64,000 nucleotides of DNA from contig NZ_CP107036.1 in assembly GCF_029542085.1 (NCBI RefSeq), positions 5,518,001 through 5,582,000 on the forward strand. Direction: 5' to 3'. A program made the position numbers and the translations under genes. This DNA is from Sphingobacterium sp. ML3W. Lineage in GTDB: Bacteria > Bacteroidota > Bacteroidia > Sphingobacteriales > Sphingobacteriaceae. The notes under the pieces were generated by a model. It worked only from the letters and a program-made list of their open reading frames with translations, was not told the origin of the DNA and did not search any database. Positions 63,048-64,000 of this stretch are shown piece by piece; the stretch's first letter is position 1; every line of letters starts with the position of its first letter.

Positions 63048-63598
63048 AGATTTGTCATCGTCAACTCAATGCCGATATTGACAAAACTTTGGATCATTTT
63101 GACAGAATGATCGATTAAAGCTGGAAGTTCTGCTTGTTCATCTTTGTCAAAAGGGCCTAGGACATAGTCAACCTGTCTACCTTTGGGGTAATTATCTCCG
63201 ATGCCAAAGCGTAGACGCGGGTATACCTGTCCACCACAAAGCTGTTCGATGGATTTAAGCCCATTGTGGCCCGCGCTGCTGCCTTTAGGCTTCATACGTA
63301 GAGAACCAAATGGGATCGCGAGATCATCGACGATCACCAATACGTTTTGAATAGGCACTTTACATTGCTGCATATAATAATTGACCGCTTTGCCACTGAG
63401 GTTCATGTAGGTCGTCGGTTTGATGACGGTTACATTGTGCCCTCGCTGTTTAAATTCACTGTAGTATGCTAATTTCAATAAAGAAAAGCTTGCGCCAGCC
63501 TGTTTGACCAATTCGTCTGCAACCATAAAGCCAATGTTATGTCGTGTGTCGGCGTATTCACTGCCGATATTGCCCAATCCAACGATAAGATAATTCAT
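63035..63598 (-). CDS. pth: Peptidyl-tRNA hydrolase
   Basis: 187 residues from ATG 63596-63598, which gives MNYLIVGLGNIGSEYADTRH as usual; an upstream in-frame ATG at 63634 adds 12 residues that overlap a terminator hairpin and is rejected. Catalytic features are DTRHNIGF, NLSGKAVNYY and the DDLAIPFG/GSSAGHNGLKS region. It releases peptidyl-tRNAs that drop off ribosomes. It follows the L25 gene as in many bacteria. Confidence 0.97.
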   Translation of the reverse strand: MNYLIVGLGNIGSEYADTRHNIGFMVADELVKQAGASFSLLKLAYYSEFKQRGHNVTVIKPTTYMNLSGKAVNYYMQQCKVPIQNVLVIVDDLAIPFGSLRMKPKGSSAGHNGLKSIEQLCGGQVYPRLRFGIGDNYPKGRQVDYVLGPFDKDEQAELPALIDHSVKMIQSFVNIGIELTMTNLNTK

Positions 63599-63627
63599 GT
63601 TGCAAAAATAAAAATTTAATAAACAAA

Positions 63628-63650
63628 AAAGCACCGAATTTCGGTGCTTT
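63628..63650 (-). terminator. Hairpin between L25 and pth genes
   Basis: AAAGCACCGAA and TTCGGTGCTTT form an 11-bp stem with a single-base centre, followed on the minus strand by a T run. It would end or attenuate transcripts from the L25 gene before pth. Confidence 0.75.
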
Positions 63651-63676
63651 CTGTAGTATGGAAAATCTTGTTCAGA

Positions 63677-64000
63677 TTATTTTTTACCACCTTTAGCTGC
63701 TTTCGCTGCTTCTTGTTCAGCTTGACGCAATGCACGAGACATGATAACTGAAACGATTGTATCGTCAGAGTTGTTCAATACTTTTGCATTTTCCAATTGA
63801 ACTTGAGCCACACGGTATGATTTACCAACTTCTAAAGATTCCATTGGTACTTCAATTTCTTGTGGTAAGTTAGCAGGTACTGCTTTTACGCGTAAATTAC
63901 GTAATTTTTGAACTAATTTACCCCCCATTTTAACACCTGGAGATGTTCCTGTTAATTTGATAGGAATATTTAATGATACTTCTTTATCATCAAATAATTC
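63677..64000 (-). CDS. rplY: 50S ribosomal protein L25/Ctc (5' part beyond window edge)
   Basis: Only the C-terminal 107 codons or so are visible; the frame is open to the right edge, reading ELFDDKEVSLNIPIKLTGTS and then GVKMGGKLVQKLRNLRVKAVP. This is the TL5/CTC C-terminal domain, with the end KAAKGGKK common in Bacteroidota L25. It binds 5S rRNA in the large subunit. An internal Met at 63928 is not the true start. Confidence 0.93.
   Translation of the reverse strand, partial: ELFDDKEVSLNIPIKLTGTSPGVKMGGKLVQKLRNLRVKAVPANLPQEIEVPMESLEVGKSYRVAQVQLENAKVLNNSDDTIVSVIMSRALRQAEQEAAKAAKGGKK

Noticed and set aside
1-64000. CRISPR array, tRNA, rRNA or prophage
   Set aside because: No regularly spaced repeats, no cloverleaf-like segment and no phage structural genes were seen in the intergenic regions. 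A covariance-model scan would be decisive for small RNAs.

Overview
The window looks like chromosomal DNA of a Bacteroidota bacterium of the Sphingobacteriaceae, most probably Sphingobacterium or a close relative. This is an inference from gene content and style: two SusC/SusD pairs, an ECF sigma/FecR pair, many small lipoproteins, an LpxR-type lipid A deacylase, GT9-DUF4254 and M56/plug-domain genes, AT-rich intergenic DNA, and several promoters of the Bacteroidota type (TTTG, 19-20 nt, TAnnTTTG-like). No tRNA, rRNA, CRISPR array, prophage or replication origin was recognised.

Layout. 1-4.6 kb: a SusC/SusD pair on the minus strand (SusD runs off the left edge). 5.0-6.8 kb: a KhtTU-type K+/H+ antiporter. 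6.9-11.1 kb: a DUF59 protein, a GT4 enzyme, a polyprenyl diphosphate synthase, a nitrilase-family amidase and a MarR regulator. 11.2-20.2 kb: an FMN-binding glutamate-synthase-domain protein, ccmE-ccmF with a DUF2520 protein, LpxR, a dicarboxylate/amino-acid symporter and MnmD. 20.3-28.5 kb: one co-directional regulated uptake locus (ECF sigma, FecR anti-sigma, STN-bearing SusC, SusD and an exported PPP-family phosphatase). 28.6-36.5 kb: a hypothetical protein, a SMUG2-like glycosylase, a decayed IS3/IS150-type element, an FKBP isomerase, a DUF255 protein, a lipoprotein, a gene remnant and SixA.

36.8-47.9 kb: an envelope-glycan cluster. Five glycosyltransferases preceded by a beta-propeller-like lipoprotein run rightward and meet, stop codon to stop codon, a leftward block of three glycosyltransferases, a GT9 enzyme and a DUF4254 protein. 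48.0-55.7 kb: the membrane half of complex I (nuoHIJKLMN) without nuoA-G, followed by citrate synthase (56.0-57.3 kb). 57.5-60.1 kb: a tight three-gene unit of a zinc-ribbon membrane protein, an SPFH/SHOCT protein and a small membrane protein. 60.4-63.0 kb: a BlaI/M56 regulatory pair with a palindromic candidate operator, the protease carrying three TonB-plug-like repeats. The right edge holds pth and the 3' part of the L25 gene.

Most of the window is ordinary chromosomal content. The parts most worth a second look are the sigma/FecR-controlled SusCD locus whose only enzyme is a phosphatase and whose SusC gene contains a nine-G run, the zinc-ribbon/SPFH/small membrane trio, the M56 protease with plug repeats, the mirrored glycan cluster, and a truncated plus-strand gene end that still has its terminator. 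I did not find anything I would confidently call a new biological system.
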